Origin: Desulfobulbaceae bacterium
Lineage (GTDB): Bacteria > Desulfobacterota > Desulfobulbia > Desulfobulbales > SURF-16
DNA length: 34,881 nt
Reading direction: 5' to 3'
NCBI GenBank assembly: GCA_024637145.1
Contig: JAGXFQ010000027.1
Coordinates: 1 to 34,881, forward strand
Every line of letters begins with the position of its first letter. Position 1 is the stretch's first letter. Of this stretch, positions 25,945 through 33,553 are shown one piece after another. The notes under the pieces are model-generated. The model did no database searches and was not told where the DNA came from. It was given only the letters and a program-made list of their open reading frames with translations. Position numbers and translations under genes: made by a program.

Positions 25945-26943
25945 CTATTGTATCACTCGGTCCACGGATTCAAGGGCAATGAAGGGTACCTGGATTTTGA
26001 GCCGGTTAGCGGCCTCCAGGTTGATGAAGGCAATCTGCATGGACGGCCGGGGTATGGTTTTTTCAATGGTGTTTTTGCCGGTGAAGATGTCGGCCGTCAT
26101 CTCTGCGGCCTGTTCACCGCAATACCGGAAGGGGTTGTAGAGACCAGCAACGATGTTGCCATGCTGGAGGTGGCGGGCCAACTCCTCCTCTTCAATATCC
26201 AGGGTAAAGGAGGTGATGACAGGCAGGCCGCTGGCTGTCAGTGCCTGACGGTGGTTAAAGATGCCGACAATGCCGCCATAGGCCTCGATTTTTAATCTTT
26301 TGAGGTCGTCAAGAACCCGGTCCACTCCCTCGGCCAGATCGAGACAGTGCAGAGTGAGGCCATGACTGTTGTGAGGCGGTACCTGTTCATAGGCGGCCTT
26401 GAACACCAGGTCGGCGGGGATGGCTGAATCATAGACATAGGCGTAGTTGGTGATCCGTGGCAGGAGCAGCCTGGTCAGACGCAGAATTTTCTCCGGGGGA
26501 TACATGAGGTAGAGACCGGAAAGATTGGTCTCGGGCGGCTGGCTCAGGGAAGGCAGCATCCTCCTGGCCACCGACTCCAGCACAGGTACAAAGAGTTGCG
26601 GGGTGTTGCTCTCTTTGAGTTGTGCTCGGGCGTACATTGATACCCAGCCACAGGTGATGATCATCGCCGCCTTGCCCTGCCACTCTTTCACTGCCGCCAG
26701 CACATCGGGCACCGAGGCCGTATCTGTACTGCGGGTGAGAATGTCGATATATTCAATGTTGTCGCCGGTCAAGAAACCCCGGCTTGCCATGGTTTTCTTG
26801 AAGCCATCCACCACGGTTGCGAAGTCGGCGGTGGGGATGGGGTAGCGGATAAAGACCACTTTGGGAGGGGCGGCGGCCTTGCTCCCTGCGGCTGTAAGGA
26901 GCGTCATGATGAGGATGCCGGCAATAATCAGGCGACGTGACAT
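25945..26943 (-). CDS. Periplasmic ABC-type substrate-binding protein (TrpX-like family), probably sensory
   Basis: This 332-residue protein has a Sec signal peptide (hydrophobic residues about 5-20, cut near SKAAA-PP) and then the two-lobed binding-protein layout of the PF04392/TrpX-like group: a VVFIRYPIP first strand, MIITCGWVSM, SGLYLMYPPEKIL, GIVGIFNHRQAL, AGLYNPFRYCGEQAAEM and a closing hinge region. AAGGAG lies 6 nt before the ATG. No permease or ATPase gene is in the neighbourhood. It is directly joined to the hybrid kinase, so it more likely presents a ligand to the kinase than feeds a transporter. The ligand is not predictable from sequence. Confidence 0.85.
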   Translation of the reverse strand: MSRRLIIAGILIMTLLTAAGSKAAAPPKVVFIRYPIPTADFATVVDGFKKTMASRGFLTGDNIEYIDILTRSTDTASVPDVLAAVKEWQGKAAMIITCGWVSMYARAQLKESNTPQLFVPVLESVARRMLPSLSQPPETNLSGLYLMYPPEKILRLTRLLLPRITNYAYVYDSAIPADLVFKAAYEQVPPHNSHGLTLHCLDLAEGVDRVLDDLKRLKIEAYGGIVGIFNHRQALTASGLPVITSFTLDIEEEELARHLQHGNIVAGLYNPFRYCGEQAAEMTADIFTGKNTIEKTIPRPSMQIAFINLEAANRLKIQVPFIALESVDRVIQ

Positions 26944-26976
26944 GGCTTCTCCTTACAACACTCGCTGGCGGAAGTA

Positions 26977-27164
26977 GCCCGCCTGTGAAACCCTGGCGTT
27001 CGAAGGTCTCTCTTCTTTCGCTATCTGCGGGTGGGGCGTCAGAATGCGGTTGCGGTAAACGAAGCCTGCGACACTCCGGAATGCTTCTGAGCACATGGAC
27101 GCTTCGTGCCGCGGCAAATATCCCCTGGGTTGTTTTCTGCCTCGCTTTCCCTTGGGCAAGCTGC
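26977..27164 (+). repeat. ~185-bp dispersed element, copy B (upstream of the binding-protein gene)
   Basis: This is the second copy of the element at 23093-23276, in the same orientation, with the paired motif GCCTGTGAAACCCTGG at 26981 and GCCTGCGACACTCCGG at 27064, again 83 nt apart. The minus strand is again open and would give IPECRRLRLP...ADSERRETFE, similar to copy A. It occupies the region just upstream of the binding-protein start, so a promoter for that operon must lie within or beyond it. From 27165 to 27290 I see only AT-rich sequence with no gene. Confidence 0.8.
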
Positions 27165-27290
27165 GCTGGCGACCATTTTTTAATGGACTGTTGTTGCTTG
27201 AATATAAGGCAGTGTGATTGTAATTATATGATTTTCTAAGAACTTTTGTCAACCGGCAAGTGGCTTGCTCTGAGATGGGGGGCGATCTGC

Positions 27291-27329
27291 AAAAAAAAAA
27301 GGCTGCGGAAAAAATCCGCAGCCTTTTTT
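27291..27329 (-). terminator. Bidirectional intrinsic terminator downstream of atpE
   Basis: GGCTGCGGA (27301-27309) and TCCGCAGCC (27315-27323) form a perfect 9-bp stem with an A5 loop, flanked by ten As on the left and six Ts on the right. On the minus strand the A-run becomes a U-run directly after the stem, ending the atpZ-atpI-atpB-atpE transcript about 45 bp past atpE. The T-run on the plus side could also stop rightward transcription. Confidence 0.92.
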
Positions 27330-27373
27330 GTGTCCTAACCCACCGGGATGGTGAAAACCCGGAAAAAGAAATC

Positions 27374-27718
27374 TTACATGAATTCTTTGAGGGGGTTTGC
27401 GTAGAGCAGAATCAGGGAGATAACCAGACCATAAATGGTCAGAGACTCGATGAGAGCCATACCAAGAATCATGGTTACGGTGATTTTACCGGAAGCCTCG
27501 GGGTTACGAGCAGTACCCTGGCAGGCACCCTCACAGGCGGCACCCATACCAAGACCACAACCAAGGGCGGCAAGGCCAACGGAAAGGGCCGCAGCGATAC
27601 AAACCAGAGCCATGTTGGAGATACCACCGGAAGCGGCAACAGTGCCAGCCTCGGCAGCCATGGAAACACCGGTCATGCCAAGAACCATCATTGCAGTCAT
27701 AATGCTAACTTTTTTCAT
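27374..27718 (-). CDS. atpE: ATP synthase Fo subunit c, with N-terminal signal sequence
   Basis: Subunit c forms the membrane rotor of F-type ATP synthase. The 114-residue precursor carries a signal-like N-terminus ([22 protein letters not shown]), followed by the two-helix hairpin: a glycine-rich helix 1 ([14 protein letters not shown]), the polar loop RNPEA (residues 71-75) and helix 2 with the ion-carrying Glu91 in [11 protein letters not shown]. The position corresponding to the sodium-binding glutamine of Na+ rotors is Met58, so proton coupling is inferred. A second glutamate, Glu63, sits in helix 1. The Shine-Dalgarno sequence (AAGGAGG) is near-perfect, as expected for the most abundant subunit. 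It is the last gene of the operon. Confidence 0.95.
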   Translation of the reverse strand: MKKVSIMTAMMVLGMTGVSMAAEAGTVAASGGISNMALVCIAAALSVGLAALGCGLGMGAACEGACQGTARNPEASGKITVTMILGMALIESLTIYGLVISLILLYANPLKEFM

Positions 27719-27797
27719 TTTTTTCCTCCTTAAGGAAAGTAAGTAGTTTTTTTGGCCTTCTTCCTAATAATAAACAACCATACGGCTGTCAGAATTC

Positions 27798-28535
27798 TTA
27801 ATGGGCATGCTCAAGGGAGCCTCTGAAGTAGACCAGGGTGAGGAGCACAAAAACCATGGTCTGGACAAAGGAAACCAAAACACCGAGTAAGAGGATGGGC
27901 AGGGGGCCGAAATAGGCGCCCGCCAACAGAAATAAAATGGCCAGCAGGGTCTCTTTCGCCATGATGTTACCGAAAAGACGAATGGAGAGAGAGAGGATAC
28001 GGGCCATGTTACTGATGAGCTCAATGGGCAGCATCAGCGGGGTGAGCAACAGCATGGGGCCGGTGAAGTGTTTGATATATTTAAGGCCATGGGTACGCAG
28101 CCCCAGATAGTGATGGTAGAACCAGACGATCAGGGTGCAGCCCAGGGTGATATTGAGGTTGGAGGTGGGGGACATGAAACCTGGCATCAGGCCCATGAGA
28201 TTGGCCAGCAGAATATAGAGGGCAAAGGTGGTGATCAGGGGAAAGAGCTTTTTGGCATGCTCCACACCGAGATTTTCCGCATAAAACTCTTCAATAAAGC
28301 CAATAATGGCTTCCCAGAAATTCTGGCCGCCACCGGGGATCATCTCCATTTTACCGACAGTAAGCTTGGTGACGATAATCAGGAAGAGCATGACGAAAAA
28401 GGTGTAGCTCATGTGTGGGGTGGTGAATGTCTCGATGCTGAGGGTGGTGTTGAGCATTCCTTCCGGCATGGTGTGGGGTACCGGTAAGCCGAGCATCTGC
28501 AGAATCACAGAAATAAATAGTATTGGATGTTCCAT
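27798..28535 (-). CDS. atpB: ATP synthase Fo subunit a
   Basis: Subunit a is the stator channel that passes ions to the c-ring. The 245-residue protein is strongly hydrophobic, with five or six helices, and contains the essential arginine in LSLSIRLFGN (Arg186, equivalent to E. coli Arg210) preceded by ELISNMARI. PGGGQNFWEA and the C-terminal FVQTMVFVLLTLVYF are as in other deltaproteobacterial a subunits. GAGGAG precedes the ATG. It lies 79 bp upstream of atpE and 40 bp downstream of atpI. Confidence 0.96.
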   Translation of the reverse strand: MEHPILFISVILQMLGLPVPHTMPEGMLNTTLSIETFTTPHMSYTFFVMLFLIIVTKLTVGKMEMIPGGGQNFWEAIIGFIEEFYAENLGVEHAKKLFPLITTFALYILLANLMGLMPGFMSPTSNLNITLGCTLIVWFYHHYLGLRTHGLKYIKHFTGPMLLLTPLMLPIELISNMARILSLSIRLFGNIMAKETLLAILFLLAGAYFGPLPILLLGVLVSFVQTMVFVLLTLVYFRGSLEHAH

Positions 28536-28575
28536 TTCTTCTCCTCTTTCCTAGAAAATCGAAGTGGATAGCGGG

Positions 28576-29025
28576 CTAAATACAGCTCCCATGCCCTTTA
28601 TCCACAATTTCCGGCTCAAGATTTTTTTTTTTTGACCCGGAATACCTTATAAATTCGCACAGCGCCGTGTAGCCGACGCTTAATACCACTGAGGACAAAC
28701 CGATCAGCAGGCCGGCAATGGCCAGCTGACCATGTTTAATAACAAAGTAGAGAAGCAGGGCCAAAGCCGGAAGCTTGACGTAATACTTCAATAAAAATAT
28801 CAACTTAACAGAGCTCAAAGGCCCTTTCATCGCCTTGAGGGTGTCCCGTTTCATCAGGGTGAAGCTGATGTTGGCGATCATGCCGCCCACCAAAATCGAT
28901 TTGGCGGCCAGGAGGCTGAAAAAAAGGCCGCCGGCCAGGGCCATCAGGGCGGTGAACAACCAGTTAAGCCGCTCAATCTTGGCAATGGAGATGTCGGCAT
29001 TGCCAGGATCAATCTTTCTGGTCAT
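28576..29025 (-). CDS. atpI: ATP synthase subunit I-like protein (AtpI)
   Basis: This 149-residue membrane protein has four predicted helices (about residues 22-38, 44-58, 70-90 and 95-118 of the chosen product) and a basic C-terminus, matching the small AtpI/ATP synthase I group that precedes atpB and aids c-ring assembly. The ATG at 29025 is chosen because AGGA lies 8 nt upstream and it overlaps the end of atpZ by 17 bp; a longer frame with no ribosome binding site starts at 29082 inside atpZ. The assignment rests on position and hydrophobic pattern rather than strict motifs. Confidence 0.82.
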   Translation of the reverse strand: MTRKIDPGNADISIAKIERLNWLFTALMALAGGLFFSLLAAKSILVGGMIANISFTLMKRDTLKAMKGPLSSVKLIFLLKYYVKLPALALLLYFVIKHGQLAIAGLLIGLSSVVLSVGYTALCEFIRYSGSKKKNLEPEIVDKGHGSCI

Positions 29026-29251
29026 CTTTCCATTCCTGGCGAGTGGCAAGGTCATAGAGATTTTTAAAGGCTGCTGCCACACCGAGTGCCAAGCCGATCA
29101 AGGTCGGCCACGGTTCATAGCGGCTGCCCAGAATATTTTTGTCCAGGTAGTGACCGGCGCCCACCCCAATAAAAATACAGAGGGAAATGGTCATGCCGAT
29201 GCTGCCGAAATCACCCACCAGCTTAATAATATACTTACGGGTCTCACCCAT
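29009..29251 (-). CDS. atpZ: AtpZ/AtpI-type small ATP synthase-associated membrane protein
   Basis: This 80-residue protein has two membrane helices (about residues 14-34 and 48-64) separated by a GHYLDKNILG loop, and ends in a charged tail NLYDLATRQEWKDD. That two-helix hairpin with GxxxGxxLD is typical of the PF09527 family encoded at the head of many F-type ATP synthase operons, reported to take part in Mg2+/Ca2+ transport or Fo assembly. It is the first gene of the Fo cluster. F1 genes are not in the window, so the ATP synthase genes are split. Confidence 0.85.
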   Translation of the reverse strand: MGETRKYIIKLVGDFGSIGMTISLCIFIGVGAGHYLDKNILGSRYEPWPTLIGLALGVAAAFKNLYDLATRQEWKDDQKD

Positions 29252-29326
29252 GGAAATTCCTGTGAGCGCCTAATAATGACGCGCCATTCATTTATTACAG
29301 TTGCCATAGGTATCAATTATGGGCAA

Positions 29327-29355
29327 GAATTAGCACGCCCCAAGGGCTAAGTCAA
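29327..29355 (-). promoter_or_regulatory. Weak candidate promoter for the atpZ-atpI-atpB-atpE operon
   Basis: On the minus strand TTGACT (29355-29350) is followed after 17 bp by TAATTC (29332-29327). The -35 box is good but the -10 box matches only in its first two positions, so this is a weak call. The 207-bp hemL-atpZ gap is AT-rich and holds no gene. Confidence 0.25.
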
Positions 29356-29458
29356 TTCATTTTTGACAGGGAATTAAATAAAAGAGCAGGTATAAGTACT
29401 GATTTTTGCAACCACCATTTATTTTATTATCCTGTTTCTGTGAGCTTTTTGGTGATAG

Positions 29459-30751
29459 TTATTTGCCCGGCAGTTTACTGAATACCGATTCAGCGGCCTC
29501 CAGGGTTTTGGCAAGATCATCCTCCGTATGGGCCGCAGAAATAAAGGCGCCTTCAAACTGCGACGGGGCCAGGTAGATGCCTCGTTCCAGCATCTCGCGG
29601 TAATAAAGGCCAAAGGTTTTGGTATCTGCGGTCATGGCAGACTCAAAATCAGTCACCGGGCCCTCGGTAAAGAAGTTCGTCATCACCGAGCCCTCCCGGT
29701 TCAAGGTGGCCGGGATCTGGTATTTTTTGGTAAGGGCACTCAGCTCAGTTGCGAAGGTGGCCGCCTTGGCGTCCAGGGTCTCGTAAAAACCTGGTTTTTT
29801 GAGTTCCCTCAAGGTGGCCGCCCCGGCTGCCATGGCCAGGGGGTTGCCGGAGAGGGTGCCGGCCTGGTAGACCGGTCCTTCCGGGGAGATCTGCCGCATG
29901 ATTTCCTCTTTGCCGCCATAGGCGCCCACGGGCAGGCCGCCGCCGATGATCTTGCCCAGGCAGGTGAGGTCCGGCCTGATGTTGAATTTGGCCTGGGCAC
30001 CGCCATAGCTCAGGCGAAAGCCGGTGATCACCTCGTCAAAGATAAGAACAATACCGAGCTCCTTGGTGAGGGCGCGTACCTTCTGCAGGAATCCCGGCTG
30101 GGGCAGGACCACGCCCATGTTGGCTGCCACCGGCTCCATAATGAGGCAGGCGATATCCAGGGAGTCGTCCCTGAGGGTTTTTTCAAGAATCTCTATATCA
30201 TTATAAGGGATGGAGAGGGTGTTTCTGACGATGTCATCGGGAACGCCGGGGCTGCCGGGGATGCCCAGGGTGATGAGGCCGGAGCCGGCTTTGACCAGGA
30301 AGGAGTCGGCATGACCGTGGTAGCAGCCGTCAAATTTCACCACCATCTTCTTGCCCGTATAGCCGCGGGCCAGGCGCAGGGCGCTCATGGTGGCCTCGGT
30401 GCCGGAGCTGACAAAGCGCACCATGTCCACAGAGGGCAGGGCCTCGGTGACCAGTTCGGCAAGTTCCACCTCCAGGGGGGAGGGGGCGCCGAAACTGGTG
30501 CCGCTGGCCAGGGCCTTGGTGATGGCCGCCACCACAGCCGGATGGTTGTGGCCAAGGATCATGGGGCCCCAGGAGCAGATAAAGTCGACATAGGCATTGT
30601 CGTCCACATCATAGATCTGAGAGCCTGCGGCCCGGGCAATGAACCGGGGATCACAGCCCACGGATTTACAGGCCCGCACCGGGCTGTTAACCCCGCCTGG
30701 GATCAGTTTCTGGGCCTGGGCAAAGAGGGCTTTTGATATCTCAGTTTTCAT
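29459..30751 (-). CDS. hemL: Glutamate-1-semialdehyde 2,1-aminomutase
   Basis: HemL converts glutamate-1-semialdehyde to 5-aminolevulinate, the common precursor of tetrapyrroles. The 430-residue PLP enzyme has PGGVNSPVRA near the N-terminus, SSGTEATMSALRLARG (115-130), the Tyr/His pair in CYHGHADS, IFDEVITGFR (237-246) and the PLP-binding Lys267 in CLGKIIGGGLPVGAYGG. The frame is open 21 codons upstream, but the ATG at 30751 has a perfect AGGAG about 7 nt before it and matches the family N-terminus. It is transcribed alone from a strong promoter candidate at 30826-30855. Confidence 0.97.
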   Translation of the reverse strand: MKTEISKALFAQAQKLIPGGVNSPVRACKSVGCDPRFIARAAGSQIYDVDDNAYVDFICSWGPMILGHNHPAVVAAITKALASGTSFGAPSPLEVELAELVTEALPSVDMVRFVSSGTEATMSALRLARGYTGKKMVVKFDGCYHGHADSFLVKAGSGLITLGIPGSPGVPDDIVRNTLSIPYNDIEILEKTLRDDSLDIACLIMEPVAANMGVVLPQPGFLQKVRALTKELGIVLIFDEVITGFRLSYGGAQAKFNIRPDLTCLGKIIGGGLPVGAYGGKEEIMRQISPEGPVYQAGTLSGNPLAMAAGAATLRELKKPGFYETLDAKAATFATELSALTKKYQIPATLNREGSVMTNFFTEGPVTDFESAMTADTKTFGLYYREMLERGIYLAPSQFEGAFISAAHTEDDLAKTLEAAESVFSKLPGK

Positions 30752-30825
30752 GGTTTTCTCCTGGGCAAAAGGGAAGAAGCGGCAAGGGGCGCAGAGCGTA
30801 ACAAGAACAGGCAAAAAAATGGCAA

Positions 30826-30855
30826 ACTATAGCATGTTGGTCTTGGGGCTGTCAA
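30826..30855 (-). promoter_or_regulatory. Strong candidate sigma70 promoter for hemL
   Basis: On the minus strand TTGACA (30855-30850, full consensus) and TATAGT (30831-30826, five of six) are 18 bp apart. A start near 30819 would give a leader of about 68 nt before the hemL ATG. This is the best promoter match in the window. Confidence 0.65.
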
Positions 30856-30953
30856 AGCGATTGTCAATTGCCTTTGGGCTTCAAAAAAGAAATTTAATCT
30901 CCGGCCCTGTCGTGTTAGTATGGCTCAGTTGTTAAGAATAAATCCCACTCATT

Positions 30954-31817
30954 ATGAGTATTATTATGCCGCCATCATTAGTTGACCGCCTGGATTCCAT
31001 AGAAGATCTGCCTACGATCCCCCATACCATGCAGGCGGTTTTGTCCAGCCTGGACAAGGCATCCGCTTCAGCGGCCAAGCTGGAGGAGATTATCAAGGAA
31101 GATCCCATGCTCACCGCCAAGGTCCTCAAGATTGCCAACTCGGCGGCCTACGGGGCAGGCACCGAGATTTCCAGCCTGGCGCGGGCCATTGTCACGGTTG
31201 GTTTTGATGAGGTGCGCAATATCGTCATCGGTCTCTCCCTCTCGGGAGTCTTTTGTGATGATCTGGGTTTTGCTGAGTTTGATGCCGTGGATATATGGCT
31301 CCACTCCATCGGCGTTGCCACCTGTGCCAAAATGATTGCCCAGGAGGTGCCTGGCCTGGATCCGGAAGAGATGTTCACCGTGGGCATGCTGCACGATATT
31401 GGCCGCATTCTTTTTTGCCTCTATTTCCCGGATGAGCTGCATGATATTCTGGACAGCGCGGAGAAGGACGGGATCTCGCTCGCTGAGGCGGAAGAAAAGT
31501 ATGGCCTGGGCCATGGCGAAATCGGGGCCTATCTCGCCTATCGCTGGAAGCTGGGTGCCCTGGTGGTCAATGGTATTCGTTTCCATCACCATCCCCAGAA
31601 GGCCGGAGATCAGGTCAAGGCGGCGGCAGCCATTAATCTTGCTGACGCCATCACCATCCAACTGCAGATAGGCTGGAAGGGCGTGGGCCCCCTGCCCAAA
31701 ATCATGGTACCCAAGGTTCTTGGCCTGGACAGCGCCCAGATCAAGCAGATTGCCAAAAAGCTTCATGGTGAAAAAGAGCAGATCATGAGCGGCTGGTCCA
31801 GTGTCATTAATGCCTGA
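30954..31817 (+). CDS. HDOD domain protein
   Basis: This 287-residue soluble protein carries one HDOD domain (about residues 14-210): LPTIPHTMQAVLSSL, IIKEDPMLTAKVLKIANSAAYG and IVTVGFDEVRNIVIGLSL are the standard signatures. FTVGMLHDIGRILF and the later GHGEIGAYLAYRW and HHHP segments preserve several histidines and aspartates of the related HD domain. No GGDEF, EAL or receiver domain is attached. HDOD proteins act in bacterial signalling and metabolic control without a defined enzymatic activity. ATGs at 30954 and 30966 are both possible; neither has a clear ribosome binding site. It lies 42 bp before lptF. Confidence 0.9.
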   Translation: MSIIMPPSLVDRLDSIEDLPTIPHTMQAVLSSLDKASASAAKLEEIIKEDPMLTAKVLKIANSAAYGAGTEISSLARAIVTVGFDEVRNIVIGLSLSGVFCDDLGFAEFDAVDIWLHSIGVATCAKMIAQEVPGLDPEEMFTVGMLHDIGRILFCLYFPDELHDILDSAEKDGISLAEAEEKYGLGHGEIGAYLAYRWKLGALVVNGIRFHHHPQKAGDQVKAAAAINLADAITIQLQIGWKGVGPLPKIMVPKVLGLDSAQIKQIAKKLHGEKEQIMSGWSSVINA

Positions 31818-31859
31818 TTTCTCTTTCCTCTTCTCCCTATTCTGAAGCTGAATTTCCCT

Positions 31860-33056
31860 ATGCGGCGTAAACGAGGCTATCCCTTTTTACTCAACAGCTA
31901 TCTCATCAGAGAGATGCTGGGCCCTTTTTTTGCCAGTCTTCTGATTATTAACGGTATTTTTTTCCTGGGCCGTCTCATCCCCTTTTTAAATGTCATTGTT
32001 GACCTGGGGATCGGCTTCGGCGATTTTGTTCGTCTTTTTGCTTATTTCTTTCCCAACATGCTCCTCTACAGTATTCCCATGTCCAGTATGTTCGGCGTGG
32101 TGGTGGCCTTTACCCGGTTGGCAAATGATGGCGAGATTATGGCCCTGAAGGCGGCCGGCATCGGTATAGGCCGGATGCTGCCGGCGGTGCTGGTGGTTTC
32201 CCTGGCCACCGGTTTGTTGACCGGCTACAGTGCCCTTGTCCTTAACCCGGCCTCGGAGCAGGCCATGCAGGAGATGATGTTCAATCTGGTTAAGGAGAAG
32301 GTGAGCAAGGGGGTCAAGGCCCGGGAGTTCAGTGAGGGCCTGGGCGACTATGTGATCTACGCCGACCAGGTAAACCCGGCGACCGGCCAGTGGGCCGGGG
32401 TCTACATGGCGGATATGAACATCAAGGGCACCCCCATGATTACCCTGGCCCGGCGCGGTCATATTACCTCTGACTTGGCGAATATGTCTCTCTCCCTGGT
32501 CCTGGAAGAGGGCAGCATCCACCGGGCCGTTGGTGCCACCACCCAGACCATCCTCTTTAAAGATTATGAGCTGGATATCCCCATTCGTTTACCCTTGGGG
32601 CTAAAGGAGAAAAGAGGACGGCTCAGCAAAAAAGGCATGTCCATGGCGGCTCTGCAAGAGAACGCCCGGCAGGCCGGGCTGACCAGTGAGGAGGGGATCA
32701 AGTTTCTGATCGAGTATTATGAACGGCTGGTGCTGCCGGTGGGCTGTTTTGTCCTCAGTCTGTTGGGCTTTGTTTTCGGGCTCAAGGCCGGCGTGGGGAA
32801 AAAGGCCATTGGGATCCCCCTGGCCCTTCTGGCCTATGTCTTCTACTGGATTCTTGTCTCTCTGGCCAATGTCCTGGCGGAAAACCAGGTCCTGCCGGTG
32901 GCCATGGCCCTCTGGCTCCCCAATCTCCTGGTGCTGTTGCTGGCCCTCTACCTCATCTCGCGGGCGGCGCGGGAAAAATCATTCCTGCTGGGGAGCCGTC
33001 TCTCCACTCTGCTTGCGTTGTGGCCGAAGAAAAAAAAGAAGAGCCGTGAGTCGTAA
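31860..33056 (+). CDS. lptF: LPS export system permease (LptF/LptG family, closest to LptF)
   Basis: LptF and LptG form the membrane part of the LptBFG ABC extractor that lifts LPS from the inner membrane to the Lpt bridge. This 398-residue YjgP/YjgQ-family protein has three N-terminal helices (about 12-40, 58-85, 103-128), with IPMSSMFGVVVAFTRLANDGEIMALKAAG as the ATPase-coupling segment, a periplasmic beta-jellyroll domain (about 135-265) and three C-terminal helices (about 290-375). Only one member is in the window, so the LptF rather than LptG call rests on general resemblance and on its being first in order. The end is followed by 211 bp without a gene, then a terminator. Confidence 0.85.
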   Translation: MRRKRGYPFLLNSYLIREMLGPFFASLLIINGIFFLGRLIPFLNVIVDLGIGFGDFVRLFAYFFPNMLLYSIPMSSMFGVVVAFTRLANDGEIMALKAAGIGIGRMLPAVLVVSLATGLLTGYSALVLNPASEQAMQEMMFNLVKEKVSKGVKAREFSEGLGDYVIYADQVNPATGQWAGVYMADMNIKGTPMITLARRGHITSDLANMSLSLVLEEGSIHRAVGATTQTILFKDYELDIPIRLPLGLKEKRGRLSKKGMSMAALQENARQAGLTSEEGIKFLIEYYERLVLPVGCFVLSLLGFVFGLKAGVGKKAIGIPLALLAYVFYWILVSLANVLAENQVLPVAMALWLPNLLVLLLALYLISRAAREKSFLLGSRLSTLLALWPKKKKKSRES

Positions 33057-33267
33057 CGGGATGGGGCGGCAGACCAGCCGCTGCGGGCGGGTGTCATGGT
33101 GGGCCCGGGAAAAAGGCTGCAGGGCCAACAACGAAAGTTTGAAAAGGGATTTTCAGGGGTGCAAGGGGCTTCAAGGCGCCCCAGGGGCCTGGGCTAACAG
33201 CAGAAAAGAGGAGGGAGGTGATGTGCACCCGGCAGGATGCGAGGCAGCGGCCATCACCTCACAAAAG

Positions 33268-33299
33268 AAAAAGGCAAGATAAGAGTATCTTGCCTTTTT
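33268..33299. terminator. Bidirectional intrinsic terminator between lptF and tRNA-Arg
   Basis: AAAAAGGCAAGATA (33268-33281) and TATCTTGCCTTTTT (33286-33299) are perfect 14-bp arms around an AGAG loop. The T-run on the plus side ends rightward transcription from lptF, and the A-run serves the leftward tRNA transcript, whose gene ends 14 bp away. It is a shared terminator for converging units. Confidence 0.9.
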
Positions 33300-33312
33300 C
33301 TTGTCAATTTTA

Positions 33313-33389
33313 TGGTGCGCCCGGCAGGACTCGAACCTGCGACCCTCGGCTTAGAAGGCCGATGCTCTATCCAGCTGAGCTACGGGCGC
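33313..33389 (-). tRNA. tRNA-Arg (anticodon TCT)
   Basis: The minus strand folds into a full cloverleaf: acceptor GCGCCCG pairing with CGGGCGC, D-arm GCTC-AGCTGGATAG-AGC, anticodon stem TCGGC/GCCGA with loop CTTCTAA giving anticodon TCT (reads AGA), T-arm GCAGG-TTCGAGT-CCTGC, discriminator A and an encoded CCA. Length is 77 nt including CCA. It is flanked by a promoter candidate at 33403-33431 and a terminator at 33268-33299, so it is an independent unit. Confidence 0.97.
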
Positions 33390-33402
33390 ACTCGGTGCCC
33401 CT

Positions 33403-33431
33403 TATATACCGTATCAATTGCCAGGAAACAA
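33403..33431 (-). promoter_or_regulatory. Candidate promoter for tRNA-Arg
   Basis: On the minus strand TTGTTT (33431-33426) and TATATA (33408-33403) are 17 bp apart, and a GC-rich GGGGC follows the -10 box as in stringent tRNA promoters. The predicted transcription start, near 33396, is about 7 nt from the mature tRNA 5' end. Confidence 0.55.
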
Positions 33432-33553
33432 GATTTTTCCCCACACCCCTCAATGTGCGGGGCCGGCCAGCCTCTTGTTGACAAAGCAGTCGGCAATGTG
33501 GTTTGGCTCTACACTGACCCTTTCTTCCCCCTTACGAAAAAGAAGAGGAGCCC

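Noticed and set aside
27374..27718. Sodium-type c-ring
   Set aside because: The position of the sodium-binding glutamine in helix 1 is methionine, and the residues around Glu91 (ESL rather than EST) do not complete the sodium site.
29528..30736. Long plus-strand frame (402 codons) opposite hemL
   Set aside because: It is antisense to hemL, whose motifs and ribosome binding site are strong; composition is that of a mirrored frame.
33474..33520. TTGACA upstream of the TauE/SafE gene as a -35 box
   Set aside because: No acceptable -10 box lies 15-19 bp downstream; the nearest TACACT is about 26 bp away.
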